A stretch of DNA of 11,354 nucleotides from an uncultured Flavobacteriaceae bacterium (GCA_913052425.1 CAJXEG010000027.1:1-11354); one strand, 5' to 3'. Shown: positions 1-8,486, counted from the stretch's first letter. The notes: generated by a model from the letters alone, not told the origin. Program-made: numbers and translations.

Positions 1-779
1 TCAATACCTTGATCAAAAGCATACCCACACTCAAGAAAAAATTCTTTACCCCTTCCCTAAGAATGGTTATTTGTATTCCTTCCGGAATTACGGAAGTGGA
101 AATGAGAGCGGTAAAAGAATCTGCAGAGCGAGTCAATGGCAAAGAAGTTTATTTGATACACGAGCCCATGGCAGCCGCCATTGGAATTGGAATCGACATC
201 ATGCAGCCCAAAGGGAATATGATCGTTGACATAGGAGGAGGTACAACTGAGATAGCAGTAATCGCCCTGTCTGGAATTGTATGCGACAAATCGGTTAAGA
301 TTGCAGGTGATGTTTTTACCAATGACATCGTTAACTACATGAGGAGCAAGCACAACCTATACGTAGGGGAACGCACAGCCGAAAAAATAAAAATATTGAT
401 TGGTTCTGTGATCGAGGATCTTGAAAACCCTCCCGAGGACATGTCAGTTCAGGGAAGAGACTTGGTGACTGGAAAACCCAAACAAGCAATGATTTCCTAC
501 ACCGAAATCGCCAAAGCTTTGGACAAGTCCATCATAAGAATCGAAGAAGCCATCATGGAAGCCTTATCCCAAACCCCTCCAGAATTGGCAGCCGATATCT
601 ATAACACTGGAATATATCTGGCGGGTGGCGGAGCTCTCCTAAGAGGACTTGACGTTCGACTTTCCAGAAAAACCGATCTCCCTGTTTATATTGCCGAAGA
701 TCCCTTGCAAGCTGTTGTGAGAGGAACTGGAATCACCTTAAAAAATATCGCGCGATATAAAACCATTTTGATCAAATAA
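1..779 (+). CDS. mreB: MreB, rod-shape-determining actin homologue (5' end outside window)
   Basis: MreB polymerises into membrane-bound filaments that position the side-wall peptidoglycan synthesis machinery. The reading frame is open from the first bases of the window to the TAA at 777-779, giving about 258 residues; the family is usually near 340, so roughly 85 N-terminal residues, including the phosphate-1 motif, lie upstream. Visible hallmarks are the MVICIPSGITEVEMRAV stretch near 63-113, the HEPMAAAIG segment at about 159-186, the phosphate-2 motif DIGGGTT at 228-248 and the adenosine motif AGGGALLRGL at 621-650. The TTG at 9-11 is an in-frame Leu codon, not a start, because family sequence continues across it. 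It heads the mreBCD-mrdA-rodA cluster, with mreC starting 6 bp after its stop. Identification is very secure; only the 5' end is unknown. Confidence 0.97.
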   Translation, partial: NTLIKSIPTLKKKFFTPSLRMVICIPSGITEVEMRAVKESAERVNGKEVYLIHEPMAAAIGIGIDIMQPKGNMIVDIGGGTTEIAVIALSGIVCDKSVKIAGDVFTNDIVNYMRSKHNLYVGERTAEKIKILIGSVIEDLENPPEDMSVQGRDLVTGKPKQAMISYTEIAKALDKSIIRIEEAIMEALSQTPPELAADIYNTGIYLAGGGALLRGLDVRLSRKTDLPVYIAEDPLQAVVRGTGITLKNIARYKTILIK

Positions 780-785
780 TGACGT

Positions 786-1598
786 ATGCGGCAGCTCATC
801 AATGCCCTACTTAAGTACAAGAATACCCTGTTATATTTGGGTCTTTTGATCATCTCCCTCATTTTTTTAAACCAACGAAGTTTTTACCACCAATCCATTT
901 TTAGCAATGCTGCCCTTATAATTTCCAGTAACTTCAATCTGGCAGGGAAAAATATTTCTAACTATCTAGATCTTTCTGAAAGCAACAAAAAACTATTGGC
1001 CGAAAATATTAAGCTCAAGGCACTTGAATTGATTCATTTCAATGAGCAGTCACCTAAAAATAGTGCAATCGACACTTTCAGTTTTGAAGTTTTTGGAGCA
1101 AGAATCGTCAAAAACAGTTACAATCGTGCTAGAAATTACTTGATTATAGATGAAGGCCATCAAGAGGGAATAGAATTAGAAATGGGCGTGATATCTAGCG
1201 ATGGCGTTATAGGCATTATCAATCAGGTTACTGCCGATTTTTCCAGTGTGATTTCCATATTACACCGCGATCTAAAAATCAATGCTGGTTTTAAAAAGAA
1301 CGGAGCTTACGGATCTTTATCGTGGCAAGGCGACCACCCCAAAAGAATGAAATTGGATGATATTTCCACCCTAAATCCCGTGATGGTAGGAGACACCATA
1401 GTGACCGGTGGCATGTCAGATTATTTTCCTCATGGCATCCCCATTGGAAAGGTTTTTAGTTTTGAAAAACCCGAACTCGAAGGGTACTATGATATTGAAA
1501 TTGAACTGTTTAGCAATCTTACGCAAAAAGAGTTCGTTTATGTTCTAAAGAACAAAAAAAAGGATCAACTCAATCAATTGAAAAATGAATCGCGATAA
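786..1598 (+). CDS. mreC: MreC, rod-shape-determining protein
   Basis: MreC is a bitopic inner-membrane protein that links MreB and MreD to the PBP2-RodA synthase and activates it from the periplasm. The 270-residue product is of normal family length. It has a short cytoplasmic N-terminus, one transmembrane helix at about residues 12-29, a coiled-coil-like stretch at about 62-86 and then the beta-rich periplasmic domain with the family segments VISSDGVIG (135-143) and FPHGIPIGKV (214-223). The C-terminus is Lys/Asn-rich. The ATG at 786 follows the mreB stop by 6 bp and has no clear Shine-Dalgarno, as is usual in Bacteroidota. Its 3' end overlaps mreD by 14 bp, suggesting translational coupling. 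The sequence drifts fast in this family, so the call rests on these motifs, the topology and the operon position together. Confidence 0.95.
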   Translation: MRQLINALLKYKNTLLYLGLLIISLIFLNQRSFYHQSIFSNAALIISSNFNLAGKNISNYLDLSESNKKLLAENIKLKALELIHFNEQSPKNSAIDTFSFEVFGARIVKNSYNRARNYLIIDEGHQEGIELEMGVISSDGVIGIINQVTADFSSVISILHRDLKINAGFKKNGAYGSLSWQGDHPKRMKLDDISTLNPVMVGDTIVTGGMSDYFPHGIPIGKVFSFEKPELEGYYDIEIELFSNLTQKEFVYVLKNKKKDQLNQLKNESR

Positions 1599-2085
1599 CT
1601 TAATATCAATTTTTCAGTTTTTTCTTTTGCTGTTTCTTCAGTCTTTTTTGCTGAACAACATCAATCTCTTTGGGTTCATCAATCCCAATTTCTATCTTTT
1701 GTTCATCATTGTCTACCGTTTGGATGGCAACCCAACTTTATTAATCATTTTGGGTTTTGCTCTTGGACTACTGCTCGATCTATTGACACAAGGATCAGGA
1801 GGGCATACCATCGCTACATTGACCATCGCCTTCTTGAGGCCATTAATCATTAGATTTTCTTTTGGTGTGAATTATGATGTTCCCATGGGAATGATCAAAG
1901 GAAGTCTCCTCACCCAAAGATTACTGTATCTGTTGTTGATGGTGGTGATTCACCATTTAGTGCTCTACAGTGTCATCTACTTTAGTTTTAGCAACACCAT
2001 TACCATTCTAAAAAACACTCTTTTCACATCTTTTTTTACCTTTATAATGGTATACATTTCCCTGGGATTATTCAAAGAAAAATGA
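1585..2085 (+). CDS. mreD: MreD, rod-shape-determining membrane protein
   Basis: MreD is a small polytopic inner-membrane partner of MreC in the elongasome. The 166-residue product is almost entirely hydrophobic, with about five predicted membrane segments (roughly residues 8-24, 35-45, 51-68, 110-134 and 141-163). The glycine/aspartate segment around residues 57-75 (GFALGLLLDLL followed by GSGGHT) resembles the conserved part of Bacteroidota MreD. The ATG at 1585 lies inside the end of mreC (14-bp overlap), and the stop overlaps the mrdA start in an ATGA arrangement at 2082-2085, so it is probably translated as part of a coupled chain. MreD sequences are poorly conserved; the position between mreC and mrdA, the length and the topology carry the assignment. 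Confidence 0.93.
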   Translation: MNRDNLISIFQFFLLLFLQSFLLNNINLFGFINPNFYLLFIIVYRLDGNPTLLIILGFALGLLLDLLTQGSGGHTIATLTIAFLRPLIIRFSFGVNYDVPMGMIKGSLLTQRLLYLLLMVVIHHLVLYSVIYFSFSNTITILKNTLFTSFFTFIMVYISLGLFKEK

Positions 2086-3947
2086 TTAGGCGTTTTTTTT
2101 TACCGGCTGTAACTCTTTTGTCTGCTCTTATTTTTGTAGGAAGGCTCATCAGTTTGCAGTTACTCAATTCATCTTACAAACTCCTCTCAGATGGGAATGC
2201 TGTAATTGAAAATTCGATTCATCCCGAACGTGGCTATATCTATGACCGCAACCAAAAACTCTTGGTTTCCAACCAACCTGTTTATGATTTAATGGCCATT
2301 CCGGAAAATATCCCTGCCTTCGATACTCTTGAACTCTCCAAAATATTGGGTGTTTCAAAGGCTGAACTTAAAGATAAAATCAAATCTGCAAGAACTTTTT
2401 CTGTAAAACTCCCTTCCATCATTGTTGGAAAGATTTCCAAAGAACACAATGCCATAATTCAGGAAAAGATTTGGAAATACCCCGGTTTTTTTCTGCAAAA
2501 AAGTTCAGTCAGAAACTATCCTGTTTCTCTCGCTTCCAACTTGTTGGGCTATGTGAGTGAGGTCAACAAAAACGATATGAAAAAAGACGATTACTACCGC
2601 TTGGGGGAATTGATCGGCAGACAGGGAATAGAGGAATATTATGAACACTTTTTAAGAGGAAAAAAAGGAAAGAAATTTTATCAAAAAGACCGATTCAATC
2701 GAATCATAGGTTCCTATGAAGAAGGAAAATATGATGTCCCTGTGGAAGGTGCGCAAAGTCTTGTTCTGACGATCGACAGGGAGCTTCAACAGTATGGTGA
2801 GGAATTATTACAAAACAAAAGGGGAGGTATTGTGGCCATAGAACCCAAAACCGGAGAGGTGCTTTCTTTGGTCACCGCCCCCGGCTATGATCCCAACATA
2901 CTGGTGGGTCGAAAACGATCCAAAAACTTTCGAAAACTGGCAATGGACACTCTGGCAAAACCCCTATTCGACAGAGGTCTTCAGGCACAATACGCTCCCG
3001 GATCCCCTTTCAAAACCCTCAATGCACTGATTGCACTGCAAGAAGGGGTCATCGATACCGAAACCGCTTACCTCTGTCAAAAAGGTCATTTTTACGCTCG
3101 TGGAATGTTTATGGAGTGTCATTGCAGACTTGGAACCAAAAACAACTTAAGCTCTGGCATTTACCGATCCTGTAATACTTATTTTGTCAATATTTACAGA
3201 AGAATCATAGACCGAGCAGGAGAAAATGTTGAGGAAGGAATGAACATTTGGAATGACCATTTAAAAAGTTTTGGTTTGGGTAATTACCTCGGGTATGACT
3301 TACCCGTTGGAAAAAAAGGTTTTATCCCGGACGCAGATTATTACAACTATTGGTACAAAAAAGGGGGCTGGAAATCTGCTACGGTCGTTTCCAATGCCAT
3401 TGGTCAAGGGGAAATCCTGACCACCCCCATCCAAATGGCCAACTTCACTGCCGCCGTTGCCAACAGGGGGTATTTTATCCAACCTCATTTTCTCAAATCT
3501 GTAAGCAATGACTCTTTGAATAAAGTATATGAAAAAAAAGAGACCTCTATTGATTCCATTCATTTCGAAACGGTGATCGATGGTATGCATCAGGTAGTAG
3601 AAAGAGGCACTGCGAAAGTTGCCAAAATCAAGGGAATTGAGGTCTGTGGAAAAACCGGAACGGTCGAAAATTTTATGAAAATAAACGGTGTAAAAACCCA
3701 ACTCTCAGACCACTCCATTTTCATTGCTTTTGCTCCAAAAGACGATCCTAAAATTGCAATTGCAGTCTATGTGGAAAACGGTTATTGGGGAGGAAGATGG
3801 GCGGCCCCTATCGCGAGCCTAATGATCGAAAAATACCTCAATGGGAGCATCAAAAGAAAATGGCTGGAAGACAGAATGTTGAAGGGTAGTCTACTGGCAG
3901 AATACGAAAAACCCTATTCTGGAGAACCCTTTGTGATCAATGAATAA
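2082..3947 (+). CDS. mrdA: Penicillin-binding protein 2 (elongasome DD-transpeptidase)
   Basis: PBP2 is the class B transpeptidase that cross-links new side-wall peptidoglycan made by RodA. The 621-residue product has one N-terminal membrane anchor (about residues 5-25), a pedestal domain opening with the RGYIYDRNQKLLVSN signature (near 50-64) and a C-terminal transpeptidase domain. All three catalytic motifs are present: SPFK with nucleophile Ser308 and Lys311, SCN at 363-365, and KTG at 524-526. A Cys/His group (C332, C346, H347, C348, C364) sits just before and inside the SxN motif and may bind a metal. Codons 4-7 contain a run of nine T. The ATG at 2082 overlaps the mreD stop by 4 bp, and the 3' end overlaps rodA by 8 bp. 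Neighbouring rodA separates it from FtsI, the divisome paralogue. Confidence 0.97.
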   Translation: MIRRFFLPAVTLLSALIFVGRLISLQLLNSSYKLLSDGNAVIENSIHPERGYIYDRNQKLLVSNQPVYDLMAIPENIPAFDTLELSKILGVSKAELKDKIKSARTFSVKLPSIIVGKISKEHNAIIQEKIWKYPGFFLQKSSVRNYPVSLASNLLGYVSEVNKNDMKKDDYYRLGELIGRQGIEEYYEHFLRGKKGKKFYQKDRFNRIIGSYEEGKYDVPVEGAQSLVLTIDRELQQYGEELLQNKRGGIVAIEPKTGEVLSLVTAPGYDPNILVGRKRSKNFRKLAMDTLAKPLFDRGLQAQYAPGSPFKTLNALIALQEGVIDTETAYLCQKGHFYARGMFMECHCRLGTKNNLSSGIYRSCNTYFVNIYRRIIDRAGENVEEGMNIWNDHLKSFGLGNYLGYDLPVGKKGFIPDADYYNYWYKKGGWKSATVVSNAIGQGEILTTPIQMANFTAAVANRGYFIQPHFLKSVSNDSLNKVYEKKETSIDSIHFETVIDGMHQVVERGTAKVAKIKGIEVCGKTGTVENFMKINGVKTQLSDHSIFIAFAPKDDPKIAIAVYVENGYWGGRWAAPIASLMIEKYLNGSIKRKWLEDRMLKGSLLAEYEKPYSGEPFVINE

Positions 3948-5199
3948 AAATATAATTTACCGGCTTGATTGGATGTTAATACTCATTTACCTAATATTAG
4001 TATCTTTTGGTATTGTCAATGTTTATTCTGCCACCTTTAGCGAAACTCTCGAAGGTGTTTTTGATATCTCTCAAGCTGTAGGAAAGCAAGTTTTTTTCCT
4101 GATTTTTAGCCTTTTTATTGGAATGATTATCCTTGCGATAAACAGTAAATTCTTTGAACAATTTGCAACATTGGGATATTTTTTAAGCCTACTGCTGTTG
4201 TTTGGTCTTTTTGTCTTTGGCAAGACCGTTTCTGGAGCAACTTCTTGGTACAATATTGGTGGGATAAGTCTTCAACCCTCCGAGCTGGCCAAAGTAACCA
4301 CCGCATTGGTCATCGCAAGCCTTTTGAGCAAGTTTCAATCAGATCTCAAGACCCCTAGAACCTTATTTAAAATTGGAGCATATGTTCTCCTCCCCTTTTT
4401 ATTGATCGTTTTACAACCCGACCCCGGATCTGCTTTGGTTTTTGGAGCCTTCTTTTTTCCCTTATTCAGAGAAGGACTTAATTATACCTATTTGATCATT
4501 TTCCTATCTATATTGGCTTTGTTTTTTATCACCCTCAGTTTTCACTTTGGCGTGGTCATTGGAATCATAACCGTGTTGATCTTTTTACTCTACTTCATTT
4601 TTAAAAACCTGAATCCTAAAGTAAAAATTTGGCCTTTTTTGATCTTACTCATTGTTTCTATCGGGTTTTCATTCTCTGTAGATTACATCTTTGACAATGT
4701 GTTTCAACAGCGTCACCGTGACAGAATTAATATTGTTCTGGGAAAAGAGATCGATACACAAGGAGTGGGTTATAACATTAATCAATCCAAAATTGCGATT
4801 GGTTCGGGAGGATTTAAGGGCAAAGGGTTTTTGGAGGGCACTCAAACCAAAGGAGATTTTGTTCCCGCACAACATACCGACTATATCTTCAGTACCATAG
4901 GAGAGGAATGGGGTTTTATAGGAAGCTTTTTTCTAATTTTTCTTTTTTGTTTGCTCATTTTCAGAATCATATTGCAGGCTGAAAAACAAACCAACAAGTT
5001 TCGAAGGGTTTACTCTTATGGGACGGCCGGATTAATATTCACCCATTTTTTTATCAATATCGGGATGTCTTTGGGAATGATTCCCACAATTGGCATTCCG
5101 CTGCCTTTTATCAGTTATGGGGGTTCGAGTATATTGGCCTTCAGCATCATGGTTTTTATCCATCTAAATTTCGATGCCAATCGGCTCAATGACTGGTAA
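3940..5199 (+). CDS. rodA: RodA, SEDS-family peptidoglycan glycosyltransferase
   Basis: RodA polymerises lipid II into glycan strands as the partner of PBP2. The 419-residue product is polytopic with about ten membrane helices. SEDS landmarks are QPSE (112-115), QPDPGSAL (about 159-166), the extracellular segment with GVGYNINQSKIAIGSGG near 275-291, whose upstream Asp272 lines up with the catalytic Asp of other RodA proteins, the HTDYIFSTIGEE segment and SYGGSS (392-397). It is longer than the roughly 370-residue enterobacterial RodA because of extra hydrophobic sequence before the catalytic loop, which I recall as common in Bacteroidota. The ATG at 3940 overlaps mrdA by 8 bp. It closes the operon; the opposing permease gene ends 2 bp beyond its stop. 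The pairing with mrdA favours RodA over FtsW. Confidence 0.96.
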   Translation: MNKNIIYRLDWMLILIYLILVSFGIVNVYSATFSETLEGVFDISQAVGKQVFFLIFSLFIGMIILAINSKFFEQFATLGYFLSLLLLFGLFVFGKTVSGATSWYNIGGISLQPSELAKVTTALVIASLLSKFQSDLKTPRTLFKIGAYVLLPFLLIVLQPDPGSALVFGAFFFPLFREGLNYTYLIIFLSILALFFITLSFHFGVVIGIITVLIFLLYFIFKNLNPKVKIWPFLILLIVSIGFSFSVDYIFDNVFQQRHRDRINIVLGKEIDTQGVGYNINQSKIAIGSGGFKGKGFLEGTQTKGDFVPAQHTDYIFSTIGEEWGFIGSFFLIFLFCLLIFRIILQAEKQTNKFRRVYSYGTAGLIFTHFFINIGMSLGMIPTIGIPLPFISYGGSSILAFSIMVFIHLNFDANRLNDW

Positions 5200-5201
5200 G
5201 G

Positions 5202-6281
5202 TCAATGCTTTACGTCGAAAATATCCCTCAGGCTGTTCCCCAATGTCATAAATGCCAAAACCAAGCTCATGATGGCCAATCCGGGTAACAAGGTTAAATA
5301 TGGTTTCCCCAACAGTAAATACCTGAAGTGATCTTTTACCATCCCCCCCCAACTGGGCACGGGAGGTTGGGCGCCTATCCCCAAAAAACTCAATCCACTT
5401 TCAATCAGTATCGCACTGGCAAAATTGGCCGCTGAGATAACGATCAGAGGAGGGATAAGCAATGGGAGAATATGATGCCATATGATTCGTGTTTTACCAT
5501 AACCCAGTGTCTGAGCAGCTTTGACAAAGGTTTTCTCTTTTAGGGTCAGAACCTGACCTCTAACGACCCGCGCCACCTCCACCCACATGGTTAAGCCCAC
5601 AGCGATAAAAACTTGCCAAAAACCGCGCCCCAAAGCCAATGTAATGGCAATGACCATCAACAAGGTGGGAATAGACCAAAAAACATTGATCAACCAAACA
5701 ATGCCTTTATCCAAATAGCCTCCAAAAAACCCGGCCAAGGCCCCCAGAATAACCCCTATCAACAGCGAAATAAATACTGCAATAAAACCGATAGAAAGCG
5801 AAATCCGCGACCCAATGATCAAGCGACTCAACAAGTCTCTACCGTATTTGTCTGTCCCCAATAAAAATTTTTTCTCCTCTAAGTGTTGTTTTTTAAAGCT
5901 AGATTCCGAAAGAGGAGTTTGGAGTTTTGATGCCTCGACAAACTCATAGTAATCCGATGGGGAACCATAGGGTTGGATCTCTATGCCATTGGGTTGAAAT
6001 TTGTAATCTTGTATTGGAATTTCAGCCCTGTTATTTACTTCACCTAAAAAAAAAGACTTCCGGTTGGAAAGGGAATTTTCGGTGGGAAGCATCAACATAT
6101 CGACCTTAAAACCGGGGGGTTTGGAATGAATTGACAAATGCATTTGATTGGCGTTGGAAGTACTGTCAGGAGCAATTTGATAAGCAAAAGTTGCAACCAA
6201 AATCAACAGAAGTATATAGAAGATACTAAAAACTGCCCATAGGTCTTTCAGAAATTTTTTGTAGACAATGGTCCCCCTCAA
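5202..6281 (-). CDS. ABC transporter permease, OppC/DppC type
   Basis: This is an inner-membrane permease subunit of an oligopeptide/dipeptide/nickel-type ABC importer. The 359-residue product has an N-terminal helix (about 15-35), a long extracytoplasmic insert (about 36-135), the family segment LLGTDKYGRDLLSR (140-153), five further hydrophobic helices, the EAA loop that docks on the ATPase (252-273, with AAQTLG and ending in ILP) and the C-terminal SLRDIFD. The large insert makes it longer than typical OppC of about 300 residues. Start: there is no in-frame ATG before the first helix; a TTG at 6281 is the best candidate, 10 bp after the prc stop, with ATT at 6290 as an alternative. No OppA, OppB or ATPase gene is nearby, so its partners must be encoded elsewhere and the substrate is unknown. 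It is probably co-transcribed with prc. Confidence 0.9.
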   Translation of the reverse strand: MRGTIVYKKFLKDLWAVFSIFYILLLILVATFAYQIAPDSTSNANQMHLSIHSKPPGFKVDMLMLPTENSLSNRKSFFLGEVNNRAEIPIQDYKFQPNGIEIQPYGSPSDYYEFVEASKLQTPLSESSFKKQHLEEKKFLLGTDKYGRDLLSRLIIGSRISLSIGFIAVFISLLIGVILGALAGFFGGYLDKGIVWLINVFWSIPTLLMVIAITLALGRGFWQVFIAVGLTMWVEVARVVRGQVLTLKEKTFVKAAQTLGYGKTRIIWHHILPLLIPPLIVISAANFASAILIESGLSFLGIGAQPPVPSWGGMVKDHFRYLLLGKPYLTLLPGLAIMSLVLAFMTLGNSLRDIFDVKH

Positions 6282-6291
6282 AACATCAATA

Positions 6292-8406
6292 TTACTTTTT
6301 TATCTGAGCTACAGGATAATTGTCAAGGTTGATGTTCAAATCTTCCAAAATGCTCACTGCTTCCGAGATATAAAAATCTTTTTGTAAGGTTTCAACCCAT
6401 CTGTCCTTTCTCTCTTTGACCACCTCATCAGTGAGAACTCCCGAATCCGGCACCCACTCAAAGGTCAAATCTGACATGTAATCTTTGAGTACACTGAATT
6501 TGTCAGATATTTTTTTGTTGGTCTCCTGTTCTGTCAAGTAATCCTCATAGTTAAGGGTATAGACATAGTCATCCTGTTGGGCCTCTATCCTTCTGGCCTG
6601 TTGTTCGACAAGCTGCATATAAGGATTGTCTTTTAATCTATTGGCACTCTGACTCAATGCATATTGATAGTTGGCTTGATTTCCCCATTGCTTGTAGGAA
6701 GCAGGTTCAATACTGTCCCAAGTCAAAGGATTTTCTTGGTCTTTTTCACCCATATCTATATAGGAATATTGATTTTTTAGGATGATATCACTTCGCACAC
6801 CTTCCAATTGTGTAGAACCTCCGTTGATGCGGTAAAACTTGTCGGTTGTAATTTTAACAGCCCCCAGGTCGCCATGTGTTCCACCCGAAATAATTCGATT
6901 CAAGTCAATCACATTTTGTACGGTTCCTTTTCCAAAAGTTTGTTTACTCCCCAAAATGATAGCTCTTTTGTAATCTTGAAGTGCAGCCGCTAAAATTTCG
7001 GATGCCGAAGCCGAAAATTCATTGACCATTATGACCAATGAACCATCCCAAACAATGGAAGGGTCTTCATCACGCAAAATATCCTTGGCTCCGCCGGTAC
7101 TTTTCACCTGAACTACCGGACCTTGATCAATAAAAAATCCAGTTATATCAACAACGGTCTTAAGTGATCCGCCACCATTGTTCCTCAAGTCCATTATAAT
7201 GCCGCTAACATTTCTTTTTTTGAGGGCCTCCAATTCTTTTTTGACATCGCTGGCAGCATTTCTGCTTTTTTGATCTTTGAAATCAATATAAAATTTAGGC
7301 AACTGAATGAGGCCATAAATTTTTCCATTTTTTTGGATGATCGTTGATTTGGCATAGGACTCTTCCAACTCTACCACATCCCTGTTTATGACTACTTCCT
7401 CTATGATACCGCTCACTCTTCTGACGGTCAAAAACACCTGAGTTCCCTTGGGACCTTTGATCAACTTGACCGCATCACTCAAACGCATGGGGCCAATTTC
7501 TACGGCATCTTCGTCTTTTTGAGCCACCTTGAGAATCGCATCACCCACCTCAAGCGCTTTGGCTTTCCAAACAGGGCCTCCAACAATGACCTCAACGATT
7601 TCAACAACCTGATCTTTCTTTTGCAATCGCGCACCAATGCCCTCAAACTTTCCTGAAATATTTTGATCAAACTTCTCTTTATCGTCCGGAGCAAAATAGT
7701 TGCTATGGGGGTCAAACTCGAGGGTTATAGAATTGACATAAATCGAAAACCAGTCCTTACGTTCAACCTCATCAAAAATCTCAAAATAGTTTTCAATGTT
7801 TTCCTTTGTCTTTATTCTGGCCTCTTCCTCCAATACAATATTTGACTTTATCTGGTAGGTGCTGTCCTTTTCTTTTTCAAAACCTTGCTGTTCAATCAAA
7901 TCTGAGTAATATTCCAAAGTAGAAAGTTTGAACCTTTTTCGCCAAAGTTCTTTAAGATCGTTTAAGGTTCTGGCATAGGGAATCTCCTCAAAATTGAGAT
8001 CAATAGAATCCTTTACGCTAAAATCAAAAGGATCAACCAACAACTCCCCATAAAATTCTTTTACCTGGCCCATACGCGCAATCAAGCGGTCGTAGGTCAA
8101 ATTGAAAAACGAAACATCGGCCACTCTGATTTGATCATCAATTTCGTCTTTATACCTTTCGAAATTATTGATGTCGGATTGAAGGAAAAATCGGTGTTGT
8201 CCATCAATGCCCTGAATGTACTTGTTAAAAACGTGCTCTGAAAAAGTATCATCGATATCTTTGGGATCATAATGACCTCTTTGCATTACATAAGTAATGA
8301 CCTCAATTAGTAATTTGTCTTTATCCGGATTGTCTAAATACCTAGACGAACTTAAAAATAGAATGAGCGCAGATATACCAACGACAAATGTTCCAACAAG
8401 CCTCAT
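6292..8406 (-). CDS. prc: Carboxy-terminal processing (tail-specific) protease, Prc family S41
   Basis: Prc-type proteases cut proteins in the periplasm from or near the C-terminus using a Ser/Lys dyad; E. coli Prc acts on PBP3 and a murein endopeptidase. The 704-residue product has an N-terminal hydrophobic segment (about residues 3-20; signal peptide or anchor, no lipobox Cys), a long helical N-terminal region, a PDZ domain (about 245-330), the S41 core and a C-terminal helical extension typical of the large Prc subclass. In the core, FSASASE places the nucleophile at Ser467, and FGKGTVQ supplies Lys493, 26 residues apart against 25 in E. coli. I chose the ATG at 8406: an upstream in-frame TTG at 8457 coincides with a promoter-like -33 element, and a start at 8406 puts the hydrophobic segment at the very N-terminus. 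The permease follows 10 bp downstream. Confidence 0.95.
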   Translation of the reverse strand: MRLVGTFVVGISALILFLSSSRYLDNPDKDKLLIEVITYVMQRGHYDPKDIDDTFSEHVFNKYIQGIDGQHRFFLQSDINNFERYKDEIDDQIRVADVSFFNLTYDRLIARMGQVKEFYGELLVDPFDFSVKDSIDLNFEEIPYARTLNDLKELWRKRFKLSTLEYYSDLIEQQGFEKEKDSTYQIKSNIVLEEEARIKTKENIENYFEIFDEVERKDWFSIYVNSITLEFDPHSNYFAPDDKEKFDQNISGKFEGIGARLQKKDQVVEIVEVIVGGPVWKAKALEVGDAILKVAQKDEDAVEIGPMRLSDAVKLIKGPKGTQVFLTVRRVSGIIEEVVINRDVVELEESYAKSTIIQKNGKIYGLIQLPKFYIDFKDQKSRNAASDVKKELEALKKRNVSGIIMDLRNNGGGSLKTVVDITGFFIDQGPVVQVKSTGGAKDILRDEDPSIVWDGSLVIMVNEFSASASEILAAALQDYKRAIILGSKQTFGKGTVQNVIDLNRIISGGTHGDLGAVKITTDKFYRINGGSTQLEGVRSDIILKNQYSYIDMGEKDQENPLTWDSIEPASYKQWGNQANYQYALSQSANRLKDNPYMQLVEQQARRIEAQQDDYVYTLNYEDYLTEQETNKKISDKFSVLKDYMSDLTFEWVPDSGVLTDEVVKERKDRWVETLQKDFYISEAVSILEDLNINLDNYPVAQIKK

Positions 8407-8424
8407 AAAAATTGTATTAAAAGG

Positions 8425-8457
8425 TAAATTTAACCAAAAACCCCTTATTAAGCCCAA
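8425..8457 (-). promoter_or_regulatory. Candidate Bacteroidota-type promoter for prc
   Basis: Reading the minus strand, TTG at 8457-8455 is followed after 22 nt by TAAATTTA at 8432-8425. This fits the Flavobacterium/Bacteroides pattern of a TTG -33 element and a TAnnTTTG -7 element, apart from the last base of the -7 box. Transcription would start shortly before the prc ATG at 8406. The match is by eye and AT-rich sequence gives chance hits, but position and orientation are appropriate. Confidence 0.45.
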
Positions 8458-8486
8458 ACCCTAAAAAACTTTTTGTTGATGCTAAA

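Noticed and set aside
9..11. TTG as a possible start of mreB
   Set aside because: The reading frame continues upstream to the window edge and the known conserved regions of MreB's N-terminus are missing, so the gene is cut by the window, not short.
57..353. Open frame of 98 codons on the minus strand inside mreB
   Set aside because: It is fully antisense to conserved MreB sequence and has no protein-like hydrophobic or domain pattern.
1553..1561. A-run near the 3' end of mreC as a programmed frameshift site
   Set aside because: The frame continues normally to a stop that overlaps mreD, and there is no alternative frame of interest or downstream stem.
3300..3701. Open frame of 133 codons on the minus strand inside mrdA
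   Set aside because: It lies entirely opposite the conserved transpeptidase domain, has no recognisable domain and is explained by the codon use of mrdA.
8404..8457. TTG at 8457 as start of prc, adding 17 residues
   Set aside because: It coincides with the -33 element of a promoter-like sequence, and the ATG at 8406 places the hydrophobic segment at the N-terminus as expected for an exported protease.
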